Positions 14,580 to 24,565 of a stretch of DNA of 39,843 nucleotides are shown in pieces. The position numbers and the translations under genes are program-made. The notes beneath the pieces are model-generated. The model was not told where the DNA came from, made no database searches, and saw only the letters and a program-made list of their open reading frames with translations. The stretch's first letter is position 1; each line of letters opens with the position of its first letter. The stretch spans positions 1 through 39,843 of the forward strand of contig SVRH01000004.1 of the NCBI GenBank assembly GCA_015064925.1, written 5' to 3'. Source of the DNA: Oscillospiraceae bacterium. GTDB taxonomy: Bacteria > Bacillota > Clostridia > Oscillospirales > CAG-272.

Positions 14580-15875
14580 ATGGAAAAACGTGAAGTGATA
14601 TTACGAAACGTGTGCGGCGAGGAGGAAAGACCCGCGCAGGCGGTGCTGGTCTCGGTCTTTCCCAAGGGAAGGGACAAAAGAGAGCACGAGGCATCTCTGG
14701 AGGAGCTGCGTCGGCTGACCGAAACGGCGGGTGCAGAGGTCTTCGCCGTGCTCATCCAGGAGCGCGACAATCCCGATCCCGCCACCTTCATCGGCTCGGG
14801 CAAGCTGGAGGAGCTGGAAAAGCTCTGCCACGACGGCGGTGCGGAGCTGGTGATCTGCGACGACGACCTTTCTCCCTCCAAGATCCGCAATCTGGAGGAC
14901 GCTCTGCCCGACGGCGTGCGGGTCATCGACCGCAGTATGCTGATTCTTGACATTTTTGCGCTGCACGCCGCCACTGCCGACGGTAAGCTGCAGGTGGAGC
15001 TGGCGCAGCTGAAGTACACGGCCCCCCGTCTGACGGGCAGAGGTAAGGATATGTCGCGCCTTGGCGGCGGTATCGGTACCCGAGGCCCCGGCGAAAGTAA
15101 GCTGGAAAGCGACAGACGGCATCTGCGCTCCCGCATTGCGGCGCTGGAGGAGGAGCTGGAGAATTTACGCAAGAACCGCGAGATCCAGCGCAATCAGCGT
15201 ACCCGTTCGGGGGTCTTCAAGGTCGCCATCGCGGGCTATACCAATGCGGGCAAGTCCACGCTGCTCAATCGCTTGACCGATGCGGGCATTCTGGCGGAGG
15301 ATAAGCTGTTTGCCACCCTTGACCCCACCACTCGACAGTACACACTGCCCTCGGGCAAAAAAATACTGCTGACCGATACGGTCGGATTCATTCGCAATCT
15401 GCCCACCCATCTGATCAAGGCGTTTCGCTCGACTCTTGACGAGGTATGCTATGCGGACGCACTGATCATCGTGGCAGATAGCTCCGACCCCGAGTGCGAA
15501 GCGCAGCTGCGGGTCACCGACGCGCTCTTGGAAGAGCTGGGAGCGAAGGGAAAGCCCACGCTGTATTTGATGAACAAATGCGATAAGGAAAGTGCGCTGC
15601 TTCCCTCGCTTGAGCACAAGGACGATCGGGTGCTCTTTGTATCGGCACTGACAGGTCGCGGCATTGCCGACCTGATCGGCACGCTGGAGGAACTGGCCTG
15701 CTCCGGCAAGGTGCAGTGGAAGCTGCTGATCCCGCAGGACAAGCTGGCGCTGGTGTCCGAGCTGTACGGCGAGGGCACGGTGCTGGAGGTGGATTACACC
15801 GCCGAGGGGGCTTTGGTCACTGCACTGCTGGACGGCAGAATGCAGGCCAAGTGTCTACCCTACAAACAAGACTGA
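14580..15875 (+). CDS. hflX: Ribosome-associated GTPase HflX
   Basis: The 431-residue cytoplasmic GTPase binds ribosomes and can split stalled ones under stress. The N-terminal HflX domain is clear (DPATFIGSGKLEELEKL; RVIDRSMLILDIFALHA; GPGESKLESDRR), followed by a coiled-coil stretch and the G domain: G1 GYTNAGKSTLLN, switch LFATLDPTTR, G3 LTDTVGFIRNLP, G4 NKCD. Length is typical. A Shine-Dalgarno (aagga) precedes the ATG. The YigZ-family gene starts 17 bases after its stop, so they share a transcript. Confidence 0.95.
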   Translation: MEKREVILRNVCGEEERPAQAVLVSVFPKGRDKREHEASLEELRRLTETAGAEVFAVLIQERDNPDPATFIGSGKLEELEKLCHDGGAELVICDDDLSPSKIRNLEDALPDGVRVIDRSMLILDIFALHAATADGKLQVELAQLKYTAPRLTGRGKDMSRLGGGIGTRGPGESKLESDRRHLRSRIAALEEELENLRKNREIQRNQRTRSGVFKVAIAGYTNAGKSTLLNRLTDAGILAEDKLFATLDPTTRQYTLPSGKKILLTDTVGFIRNLPTHLIKAFRSTLDEVCYADALIIVADSSDPECEAQLRVTDALLEELGAKGKPTLYLMNKCDKESALLPSLEHKDDRVLFVSALTGRGIADLIGTLEELACSGKVQWKLLIPQDKLALVSELYGEGTVLEVDYTAEGALVTALLDGRMQAKCLPYKQD

Positions 15876-15892
15876 AATTCAAGGAGATGCGT

Positions 15893-16522
15893 ATGGCGGA
15901 AAAACCTTATATTACGCTTTCCGGCGACGGAAAGGGAAAGTACAGCGAAAAGAAATCCGATTTTCTCGGCTTTGCCAAGCACGTGACAAGAGAATCGGAG
16001 GCGATCGCCTATATTGCCGCCATCCGCAAGCAGTATAGTGATGCCAGACACCACGTGTACGCCTACCTGCTCACAGAGGGCAATGCAACCCGTTACAGCG
16101 ATGACGGTGAACCGCAGGGCACGGCGGGTCCTCCCGTGCTGGACGTGCTGGCAAAGCGCGGCGTGCGGGATGCCGTTGTGGTGGTGGTGCGCTATTTCGG
16201 CGGCACTCTGCTCGGTACCGGCGGACTGGTGCGTGCCTACACCGAAGCGGCAAAGCTTGCGGTGGAGGACGCGGGGGTGGTGACCCTGATCCCGTTTGCG
16301 GTCTATACGGTGGATACCGATTACGGCGACTATCAGAAGTTGATCGCTGAATGCAAAAAGATCGGCGTGACGGTGCAGGACAGCGTTTTCACCGACCGCG
16401 TGGTGACCACCTGCTCACTGCCGAAGGAAAAAAGCGATGATTTTATGCTGCGCATGCGGGATCTCTTCGGCGGAAGAGTGACGCCCGAATACGTGGAAGA
16501 AAGGCTCGGCGCCGGAATGTGA
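15893..16522 (+). CDS. YigZ/IMPACT family protein
   Basis: The 209-residue protein carries the IMPACT/UPF0029 signature: KKSDFLGFAKHVTRESEA, DARHHVYAYLL, RYSDDGEPQGTAGPPVLDVL and VVVRYFGGTLLGTGGLVRAYTEAAKLA, plus a smaller C-terminal ferredoxin-like domain. Family members are linked to translation regulation, but the bacterial function is uncertain. I choose the ATG at 15893, 6 bases after AAGGAG; an in-frame ATG at 15887 is too close to it. The ORF track extension lies inside hflX in another frame. Its last codons form part of the terminator hairpin. Confidence 0.92.
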   Translation: MAEKPYITLSGDGKGKYSEKKSDFLGFAKHVTRESEAIAYIAAIRKQYSDARHHVYAYLLTEGNATRYSDDGEPQGTAGPPVLDVLAKRGVRDAVVVVVRYFGGTLLGTGGLVRAYTEAAKLAVEDAGVVTLIPFAVYTVDTDYGDYQKLIAECKKIGVTVQDSVFTDRVVTTCSLPKEKSDDFMLRMRDLFGGRVTPEYVEERLGAGM

Positions 16523-16537
16523 CCGAGCCTTTTTTTA
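16502..16537 (+). terminator. Terminator overlapping the 3' end of the YigZ gene
   Basis: AGGCTCGG (16502-16509) pairs with CCGAGCCT (16523-16530), followed by a run of eight Ts. The 5' arm lies inside the coding sequence and the stop codon is in the loop. Confidence 0.9.
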
Positions 16538-16643
16538 CATGTTGAGATAATACGGTCAAAAAAAGGGATTTTTAATTTTTTTGCGTATATTATATGTGAG
16601 TTAGTATCGATTCAAGACGAAACTGCGAAGGAGTGGTCAAAAA

Positions 16644-17669
16644 GTGACTGCAAAAGAGATGCTGTTTGCCAGAGAAAGGGACTATTTGTCCCCTTTTGCC
16701 TGCCTTTCCGAACAAACAAAGGGCAGGCTAACGCCCCTTGCTCCCGATGCCATGCGCACTGAGTTTCAAAGGGACCGTGACAGGATCATTCACAGCAAGG
16801 CGTTTCGCCGCCTCATGCACAAAACGCAGGTGTTTTTGTGCCCCGAGGATGACCATTATCGCACGCGCCTGACCCACACGCTGGAGGTGTCGCAGATCGC
16901 GCGTACCGTTGCCAGAGCCCTGCGGCTGAACGAGGATCTGGTGGAGGCGATCGCCCTCGGACACGATCTGGGGCACACCCCCTTCGGCCACGCAGGCGAG
17001 AGACTGCTCGACCGTAAGAGCAGCTTTGGCTTCAGCCATGCAAGGCAAAGTCTGCGAGTGGTGGATCACAATGAAGAACTGAATCTGACCTACGAGGTAC
17101 GCAATGGCATCCTCTGCCATTCGGGGGATGATAGGGCGGCAACGCTTGAGGGACGCGTGGTGCGTCTGGCAGACCGTATTGCTTACCTCAATCACGATAT
17201 CGACGACGCCTGCCGCGGCGGGATCATTGCTGAGGACGATATTCCTCTGATGCTTCGCAATACTTTGGGATATTCCTCCAGCGAGCGCATCGCTTGCATG
17301 GCGGGCAGCATCGTCAAGCGCGGCATCGAGGACGGAGAGATCGCCATGGAGGACGAGATCGCAGCGGCAACAGAGGAGCTGAGAGATCTTCTCTTTGAGA
17401 TCGTTTACAAAAACCCGATCGCCAAGGGCGAGGAGGGCAGAGCGGAGGCAATGCTGGGCATGCTGTTCGACTATTATCTGCAGCATCCCGAGCAGATGCC
17501 GAGCCAGTATCAGAAATGGCTGGGCAAGGAAGAGACCGAACGGATCGTGGTGGACTTTATCGCCGCCATGACCGACCGATACGCCATCAATCTGTTCAAA
17601 GCCAATTTTGTGCCGGAAGTATGGCAGGGCGGCAAGCCCTCCCGCTTCGGCGAGGAAGTAGAGCTTTAA
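16644..17669 (+). CDS. dGTPase-like HD-domain nucleotide triphosphohydrolase
   Basis: The 341-residue, GTG-started protein belongs to the deoxyguanosine triphosphohydrolase-like HD family. Metal and core motifs are visible: FRRLMHKTQVF, RTRLTHTLEVSQIARTVARAL, ALGHDLGHTPFGHAGE with the His-Asp pair, and LADRIAYLNHDIDDA with the distal Asp. Members remove triphosphate from dNTPs and adjust their pools. A GAAGGAG ribosome-binding site lies 11 bases upstream. It precedes dnaG by 30 bases, an order known in clostridial genomes (this family, dnaG, rpoD). The exact nucleotide preference is unknown, so I give no dgt symbol. Confidence 0.93.
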   Translation: MTAKEMLFARERDYLSPFACLSEQTKGRLTPLAPDAMRTEFQRDRDRIIHSKAFRRLMHKTQVFLCPEDDHYRTRLTHTLEVSQIARTVARALRLNEDLVEAIALGHDLGHTPFGHAGERLLDRKSSFGFSHARQSLRVVDHNEELNLTYEVRNGILCHSGDDRAATLEGRVVRLADRIAYLNHDIDDACRGGIIAEDDIPLMLRNTLGYSSSERIACMAGSIVKRGIEDGEIAMEDEIAAATEELRDLLFEIVYKNPIAKGEEGRAEAMLGMLFDYYLQHPEQMPSQYQKWLGKEETERIVVDFIAAMTDRYAINLFKANFVPEVWQGGKPSRFGEEVEL

Positions 17670-17699
17670 TAAGAAAAATCAAGGAAGGGAGGGAGCGCG

Positions 17700-19443
17700 T
17701 TGATCGACAGACGCGTGGTTGAGGAGATCAAATACCGCAACGACATACGGGACGTCATTTCACAGTACGTCACTCTGAAACGCGCCGGCTCCAATTACAA
17801 CGGTTTATGCCCCTTCCATTCCGAAAAAACGCCGTCCTTTACCGTGTTCACCGCAGGAGAAGGTAATTTTTACTGCTTTGGTTGCGGAGCGGGAGGAGAC
17901 GTGGTCACCTTTGTTATGCGGGCGGAAAATCTGGATTATCCAAGTGCACTCGAATTTTTGGCAAAAAGGGCGGGAATCGACATTCCCGAGGACAGTGCCA
18001 AATCGCAGGGAGAGGTATCCCGCACCCGTGTGATGGATATGAACCGCGAGGCGGCAAGGTTTTTCCATGCGACGCTGGTGTCGGGAAATTATCCCGAGGC
18101 GCTTTCCTATCTGCGGGATAAGCGGGCGTTTCCACCCGCGCTCATTCGCCATTTCGGGCTTGGCTTTGCGCCAAACGAGTGGGGAAGCCTTGTGAAGCAT
18201 TTAAAAAGCAAGCATTTCAGCGAAGAGGAAATGATAGCGGCAAACCTGGCGGCAAAAAGCGCAAAGGGAACGGTGTACGATGTGTTCCGCAACCGCATCA
18301 TTGTGCCGATTCTCGATATAAACGGAAACGTGGTGGCATTTGGCGGAAGAGTTATGGATGACTCCAAGCCGAAGTATCTCAATTCCACCGACACACCCGC
18401 CTTCAAAAAAAGGCGAACGCTGTTTGCTCTGAATTTTGCCAAGGATCTGTGCGCTGAGCGCATGATCCTTTGCGAAGGATACATGGACGTCATTGCCCTG
18501 CACGGTGCGGGATTTTCAAATGCGATCGCAACGCTGGGAACTGCCATCACCGAGGAGCATGCACGGCTGATGAAGCGCTATACCAAGGAGGTCGTCATCT
18601 GCTACGATGCCGACGAGGCGGGACAAAGAGCGGCAGACAAGGCGTTTTCGCTGCTGTCCGAGGTGGGGCTTGAGACCAAGATCCTGAAGGTCGAGGGCGC
18701 CAAGGACCCGGACGAATACATAAAGAAATACGGAGCAGGGAAGTTTAAACTACTGCTTGAAGGAAGTCGGACCCGATTTGATTTCAAATTGGGAAGCATT
18801 TTGGAAAAGCACGATATTACCGTACCGCTTGAAAAGATACGGGCAGCCGACGAGGCGGCCGAGCTGATCGCAGGCTTCTATTCGGCGGTGGAACGGGATA
18901 TATATATCGACACGGCGGCGAGGAAGCTGTCGGTGCCGACGGATACGCTGAAGGCAGACGTGCAGCAGAAGATCCGCAGTCGGCAAAAGAAGGAAAACAA
19001 GGAAGAGCTGCGACGGGTGATGTCGGAAAGTGCGGGATACGGCAATCGGACCAATCCCGATTACGTGCGCAATCCTGCGGCGGCAAGTGCCGAGGAGACG
19101 ATCCTGGGACTGATCTTATACAGTCCCGAGCTGCTTGGAGGTATCGAGGCGTCGGGAGAGCTGCGGGAGGAAACCTTCCAGACCGAGTTTAACCGTAGAG
19201 TGTTCGCAGCCATCCGCGCGATCTACAACGATCATCAGACTCTGGAGGAAGGACTGCTGTCGGAGCGGTTTACCCCCGAGGAGATGGGGCGGATCATCGG
19301 CATGAAGGTGCGCCGTACCGCACTTACCAATAACGGGGAGGATGTGCTCAAGGAGTGCATTGCTCGCCTTCAAAACGCAAGAACAAAAGGAAATAATATC
19401 GAGGACATCGAAGATATACTGGGTGCAAAACGGAGGAAACAGA

Positions 19444-19451
<8 letters not shown>
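17700..19451 (+). CDS. dnaG: DNA primase
   Basis: The 583-residue primase makes RNA primers at the replication fork. The TTG start follows a strong gggagggag site. The zinc-binding domain ([31 protein letters not shown]) is followed by the catalytic core with [15 protein letters not shown] and the TOPRIM motifs [11 protein letters not shown] and [12 protein letters not shown]. The C-terminal helicase-interacting domain is of the DnaB-binding type. Length is normal. Its stop overlaps the rpoD start by 8 bases. Confidence 0.96.
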
Positions 19452-20595
<1,144 letters not shown>

Positions 20596-20625
20596 TAAAA
20601 ATTAGGCAAAGCGCACAAAAAAACA

Positions 20626-20660
20626 GACCATAAATCGGTAGAAATGACGGATTTTTGGTC
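20626..20660. terminator. Possible terminator after rpoD
   Basis: GACCATAAATC and GATTTTTGGTC can form an 11-base stem with one mismatch. On the plus strand it is followed by AAAAC and not a T-run, so termination there is uncertain; on the minus strand a T-run follows but no gene needs it. The rest of 20596-20786 is AT-rich with no ORF I can support. Confidence 0.35.
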
Positions 20661-20786
20661 AAAACATACAATATAAACAACATTTTTTTGTACAAATACA
20701 CCCAAAAAGTGTGATAAACAAACATTTTTTTTGAAAAAACTGCGTCATAAGATGAAAATGTTAAGATGCGGAGAAGGATTTTCTCC

Positions 20787-20815
20787 TTGACAATCCGCAC
20801 TTTTTGGTGTATGAT
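20787..20815 (+). promoter_or_regulatory. Sigma-A promoter of the solute-binding-type lipoprotein
   Basis: TTGACA (20787-20792) and TATGAT (20810-20815) are separated by 17 bases. The ATG lies at 20852 behind TTAGGAGGA. Confidence 0.85.
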
Positions 20816-20851
20816 AGTACTGTTCAAAGTAGTATTAGGAGGACATTCCAT

Positions 20852-23053
20852 ATGAAAAAAAGAATTATCAGTTTCCTGCTTTGTATGTTGATGCTTGCCG
20901 GCACAGCGTTATCCTTTGCAGGATGCGGCGATGAATCGCAGAAGATCTATTCGGAAAGCAAGCCGAAGGCTATGACCATCTCGATTACCACCGTATACGA
21001 TTACGATGAAAACAGCGCCAGCCAGCGCGAAGCGCTCAAGCAGGTACAGGACGCTCTGAACCTGATCACCGAGACCAAGTACAACACGCACGTTGTGATC
21101 AATGCTATGAGCAGCGAAGACTATATGGAAACCGTTCTGGAAACCTCCAAGAACATTCTCGGCGAGGTTGCGGGCGAAGAAGAGCCTATGAAAGAACTGA
21201 CCAATGCCAAGAGCGACGCAGAAAAGACTGCGAAGCGTCAGGCAATTCTCGATAAGAGAAAGTACGCTTCCAAGTATCAGGTTTACCAGAGCAACGAATG
21301 GAAGGATGCTGCCAATACCGATAAGGTGTATTTGGACGAAAACGGCAGATATAAGACCATCTATCCCTCCGTTGATAAAGAAGGTAACTACAATGAAAAG
21401 GGTGCTCAGCTTGACATCGTGCTGGTCAACAGCGCAGAGATGTACAACAAGATGGTATTCAATAACTATCTGTACCTCATCGACAGCACTCTGTCCGGCG
21501 ACTCCACCGGCACCAACCTGATCTCCAAGTTCGTAAACGAATATGTTCACGACTACGTGGATATGGACTTGAGCGCAAGCGATGAGACCAGTGATCTGTA
21601 TGCTGTTCCCAACAATGCGGTATTTGGCGAGTACGGCTATATCGTTGTAAACAAGAAGCTCTTTGATGCCTACGGCTATGACATCAATTTCGACTACAGC
21701 AACGTGGTGCAGGGAAGCAAGGCTTGCGACGACTTTAGCGACTTCGAGAATTTTGTCATGAACATCGCTAAGGACGTTGCCAACGGCACGATCAGCGTTA
21801 AGGATGAATACAAGGATAGTGTTAGCTCTATCTTTGCAGACAAGGACAATCTGTATCCCGTGCTGAACAATCCCAATCTGGAGTTCCGTTCTATTTTCGG
21901 TGCTGATTCTGTCTTGATTGCGGATGCAACCTCCAAGTTCAATATGGATGCAACTCCTGCGCCCAAGGCGATCACCGACTCTCGTATTTTCAAGTCCTAT
22001 TTCCGTACTATGTACACTTTAACCCAGACCACCGCTTACAGCGCTGTTAAGAATCCCATCACTGCTGAGTGGCTGAACGGCACTGAGCTGCTGGAGGGCG
22101 GCAAGTATGAAAACGCCAACTTCGGCGTGGCACTCGGAAAGGGCAATCTTAACACAATCGAGAGATTGACCGAGGAAAAGGGCGATGATTACTACGTAGC
22201 AATCACCCATACTCCCTACATCGATGACAACGTGTACGAATCTATGTACGCGATCAGCAGCTGCATCAAGGCAGACCCCTTCAACGGTACCGAGCGTGCA
22301 AAGCGCTGCTATCAGATTCTCGAGCTCTTCGCTACCAACGCCGAGTGGGTTAACATTCTGACCTACGGTGTACAGGGTGAGCACTATGAGATCTCTACTC
22401 AGGAGCCCGGTCTGGTGATCAACCGCAGCGATGATTATAAGTTTAACCGCAGATATGCCGGTAATATGTTCTTACAGTACGTAAGCGAGGATATGAGCGA
22501 CGAAATGAAGCTCTTCGCTGCAAACGGTTGGGAACTGGGACGCAAACAGAACCAGAATCTGAGCGTTTCTCCCTACGCAGGCTTCACTGTTGCCACTCAG
22601 GGAATGGAGCTTCAGGACGACTTCTCTGAAAAACTGGTGGATCTGACGATCGAAATGGGCGAAAACGAGTTCACTGTTGCTGACGTTATGAAGAGGTGGT
22701 ATGAGCACGATGCAGGACTCAAAGCACTTCTGAGCGTAAACGGCGAAAATGCATTCGCTGACCTTAAGAAGTATCAGGAAGTGACCGGCGGTTCGCTGGA
22801 TGACTATCTCTCCTTCTTCAAGTCCGCTGTTATCATGCAGGAATTCAAGATTCAGGCAGATTACAAGAGCAACGATGACAACAAGTACAAGTTTGTATAT
22901 GATGCGGAGACCGGTAATAAGGTTCAGATCCCCGCAACTGAGAGAATTTACGAGATTGCAACCGGTTCTCATTTGAACAACCCGCTTTCTCAGTACACTG
23001 ATTTCTTTTCTACCAAGCGCGACATGGAAGGTTCCTACAATCTGTTTAAGTAA
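20852..23053 (+). CDS. Large orphan extracellular solute-binding-type lipoprotein
   Basis: This 733-residue protein has a lipoprotein signal (MKKRIISFLLCMLMLAGTALSFAGC). The body resembles family 1 extracellular solute-binding proteins in places: LYAVPNNAVFGEYGYIVVNKKLFDAYGYDI is the usual substrate-lobe hinge segment. It is much longer than standard binding proteins (about 400-550 residues). It has its own strong promoter and terminator, with no permease or ATPase beside it, so it either serves a remote transporter or has another surface role. I do not recognise a specific substrate. The start at 20852 is set by the TTAGGAGGA site and the signal peptide; the ORF-track start is upstream and lacks support. 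Confidence 0.75.
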   Translation: MKKRIISFLLCMLMLAGTALSFAGCGDESQKIYSESKPKAMTISITTVYDYDENSASQREALKQVQDALNLITETKYNTHVVINAMSSEDYMETVLETSKNILGEVAGEEEPMKELTNAKSDAEKTAKRQAILDKRKYASKYQVYQSNEWKDAANTDKVYLDENGRYKTIYPSVDKEGNYNEKGAQLDIVLVNSAEMYNKMVFNNYLYLIDSTLSGDSTGTNLISKFVNEYVHDYVDMDLSASDETSDLYAVPNNAVFGEYGYIVVNKKLFDAYGYDINFDYSNVVQGSKACDDFSDFENFVMNIAKDVANGTISVKDEYKDSVSSIFADKDNLYPVLNNPNLEFRSIFGADSVLIADATSKFNMDATPAPKAITDSRIFKSYFRTMYTLTQTTAYSAVKNPITAEWLNGTELLEGGKYENANFGVALGKGNLNTIERLTEEKGDDYYVAITHTPYIDDNVYESMYAISSCIKADPFNGTERAKRCYQILELFATNAEWVNILTYGVQGEHYEISTQEPGLVINRSDDYKFNRRYAGNMFLQYVSEDMSDEMKLFAANGWELGRKQNQNLSVSPYAGFTVATQGMELQDDFSEKLVDLTIEMGENEFTVADVMKRWYEHDAGLKALLSVNGENAFADLKKYQEVTGGSLDDYLSFFKSAVIMQEFKIQADYKSNDDNKYKFVYDAETGNKVQIPATERIYEIATGSHLNNPLSQYTDFFSTKRDMEGSYNLFK

Positions 23054-23062
23054 TTAAACATC

Positions 23063-23089
23063 AGAGGCGATACCAACGGTATCGCCTCT
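23063..23089 (+). terminator. Terminator of the lipoprotein gene
   Basis: AGAGGCGATACC and GGTATCGCCTCT form a perfect 12-base-pair stem with an AAC loop, followed by a short T-rich tail. Confidence 0.85.
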
Positions 23090-23109
23090 TTGATATATGT
23101 ACTTATGTA

Positions 23110-23144
23110 AAAAAGGTCGAACGGGCTTTCCGTTCGACCTTTTT
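23110..23144. terminator. Bidirectional terminator between convergent genes
   Basis: AAAAAGGTCGAACGG pairs with CCGTTCGACCTTTTT. A and T tracts on both sides allow it to stop transcription from either side, mainly the minus-strand zinc-ribbon operon ending at 23163. Confidence 0.9.
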
Positions 23145-23162
23145 GGATATGTTGTCAAAGGA

Positions 23163-23750
23163 TTACTTCTTGGATTGCAGGTAATTGAATACGGCGCATA
23201 CGCAACCGATGATGCCTGCAATTACAGCCAACCATGCGGCGAAGTTCATATCGCCCATTTCATAAGTGGTGCTGGTTTCAAAGAAGGAGTACAGAGAGCA
23301 AATCGTGATCACAACTGTTGTGATACCGGTTACCATAGAGGTAAACAGTGCCGTTGCCTTCGGTACTGCCTTGCACTTGCAGATCACTAAGAAAACGGCA
23401 ATTGCGCTGCCAAAGAGACCCTGACCGATCAGAACGGGAAGGAAGGTCAAATTCTGACTGGTGTACCAATCAGCGATCGTGGAAGTGGAGGTGGAAAATC
23501 CGCTGTCGATCGATGCACCGGCGAAGATCCAGAGCAGGCCTGCCAAAGCAAAGCAGATTGCAGTTACGTAGTTGAGAAGCTTAGAAACGTCATTTCCGAC
23601 GTTCAAAACAGACTGCAGATTTTGTGCAGGCTGTGCTGCCGGCTTGGGGGCGGGCTGCTGCACGGGGGCTACGGGTTGAGTTTTGGCGCCGCAAGCGGGG
23701 CAAAAGCTTGCCTGATCGGCAATTTGGGCTCCACAGTTTTTGCAGAACAT
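23163..23750 (-). CDS. Zinc-ribbon membrane protein, paralog A
   Basis: The 195-residue protein starts with a zinc-ribbon, MFCKNCGAQIADQASFCPACG, followed by a Pro/Ala/Gln-rich linker and four predicted transmembrane helices (for example AICFALAGLLWIFAG and FAAWLAVIAGIIGCVCAVF). It is a tandem paralog of the next gene: both share the ribbon, the linker style, four helices and the GDMN motif before the last helix. The start has aaaggag 9 bases upstream. The ribbon should face the cytoplasm. No function is assigned; such proteins are common in gut Clostridia and may be sensors or scaffolds. Confidence 0.75.
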   Translation of the reverse strand: MFCKNCGAQIADQASFCPACGAKTQPVAPVQQPAPKPAAQPAQNLQSVLNVGNDVSKLLNYVTAICFALAGLLWIFAGASIDSGFSTSTSTIADWYTSQNLTFLPVLIGQGLFGSAIAVFLVICKCKAVPKATALFTSMVTGITTVVITICSLYSFFETSTTYEMGDMNFAAWLAVIAGIIGCVCAVFNYLQSKK

Positions 23751-23813
23751 AGTATATATCTCCTTTTACGGTATTATCAAATAATTATGGAAAATGGAAG
23801 GTAACAAGAGGGA

Positions 23814-24419
23814 TTACTTGCTTTTGCGGCTCTTTGCGTAAACCACAAGGGTCATTGCCAGACCGATCCAAGCCAAAATGAAGAACAGGATAGTAACAGC
23901 GTTCATATCGCCAAGATCAATGCCAAGCCCCTCCTTGAAGCCGTGTACAACAAAGAATGCAAACACGTTTACGATGGATGCAACGATGGCAGATGTCTTG
24001 ATGGCGGTCTTCTTGCTGAGAATATTGGTGTTCAGTACGCCCAGCTGAGGCAGTACCAGCAGCAGAGCGGAGCCTGCCAGTGCCATGATGATGAATACGG
24101 TCAGGAAGGTCAAATGATTGGGCTCAAGGAAGGCTTCATACATGGATGCCTCTTGCTTAAAGCCGAAGCTGGTGATGGATACACCGATGAATCCCCACAA
24201 GATGGCAGCTGCCGCGGAGCAACCTGCGGCGATATAGCCGAGCAGAGCTGAGTTGTCGTTGTTAAGCTTCAGCGCACTTCTCAGATCAGCGGCGGGTGCT
24301 TGCTTTGGTTGTTGGGGGGCAGGGCGTGCTTGCTGTGCAGATTCTTGCACCTTAGTGCCGCAGGCAGGGCAAAAGCTTGCCTGGTCGCTAATGGCGCTTC
24401 CACAATTTTTGCAGAACAT
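23814..24419 (-). CDS. Zinc-ribbon membrane protein, paralog B
   Basis: A 201-residue paralog of the downstream gene: zinc-ribbon MFCKNCGSAISDQASFCPACG, a linker rich in Gln and Pro, and four transmembrane helices ending in KSRKSK. I use the ATG at 24419 because GGAG lies 8 bases upstream; the ORF track adds a TTG two codons earlier. It is the first gene of a two-gene minus-strand operon with a 63-base gap to paralog A, and it has a clear promoter. Function is unknown. Confidence 0.75.
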   Translation of the reverse strand: MFCKNCGSAISDQASFCPACGTKVQESAQQARPAPQQPKQAPAADLRSALKLNNDNSALLGYIAAGCSAAAAILWGFIGVSITSFGFKQEASMYEAFLEPNHLTFLTVFIIMALAGSALLLVLPQLGVLNTNILSKKTAIKTSAIVASIVNVFAFFVVHGFKEGLGIDLGDMNAVTILFFILAWIGLAMTLVVYAKSRKSK

Positions 24420-24453
24420 AGTCAATTCTCCTTTTGGAAAAGTTATTTACTAT

Positions 24454-24482
24454 AATATAGCACATTCTGCGGTATAATGCAA
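24454..24482 (-). promoter_or_regulatory. Sigma-A promoter of the zinc-ribbon operon
   Basis: Read on the minus strand, TTGCAT (24482-24477) and TATATT (24459-24454) are separated by 17 bases, just upstream of paralog B. Confidence 0.75.
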
Positions 24483-24511
24483 TGATTGTGTAAAACAAAA
24501 TAACAATTTGT

Positions 24512-24553
24512 GCAATATGCGCAAATCTTTAACGATGATTTTGTGCATATTGC
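24512..24553. terminator. Terminator between hydrolase gene and zinc-ribbon operon
   Basis: GCAATATGCGCAAA and TTTGTGCATATTGC form a 14-base stem with one G-T wobble. On the minus strand it follows the alpha/beta hydrolase stop codon at 24566. The stronger T-run (GTGTTTTTTT) is on the plus-strand side, where no gene is obvious, so its minus-strand efficiency is uncertain. Confidence 0.6.
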
Positions 24554-24565
24554 GTGTTTTTTTGG

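Noticed and set aside
20596-20786. Small RNA or gene between rpoD and the lipoprotein
   Set aside because: Only an AT-rich stretch and one imperfect hairpin are visible, with no ORF having a ribosome-binding site.
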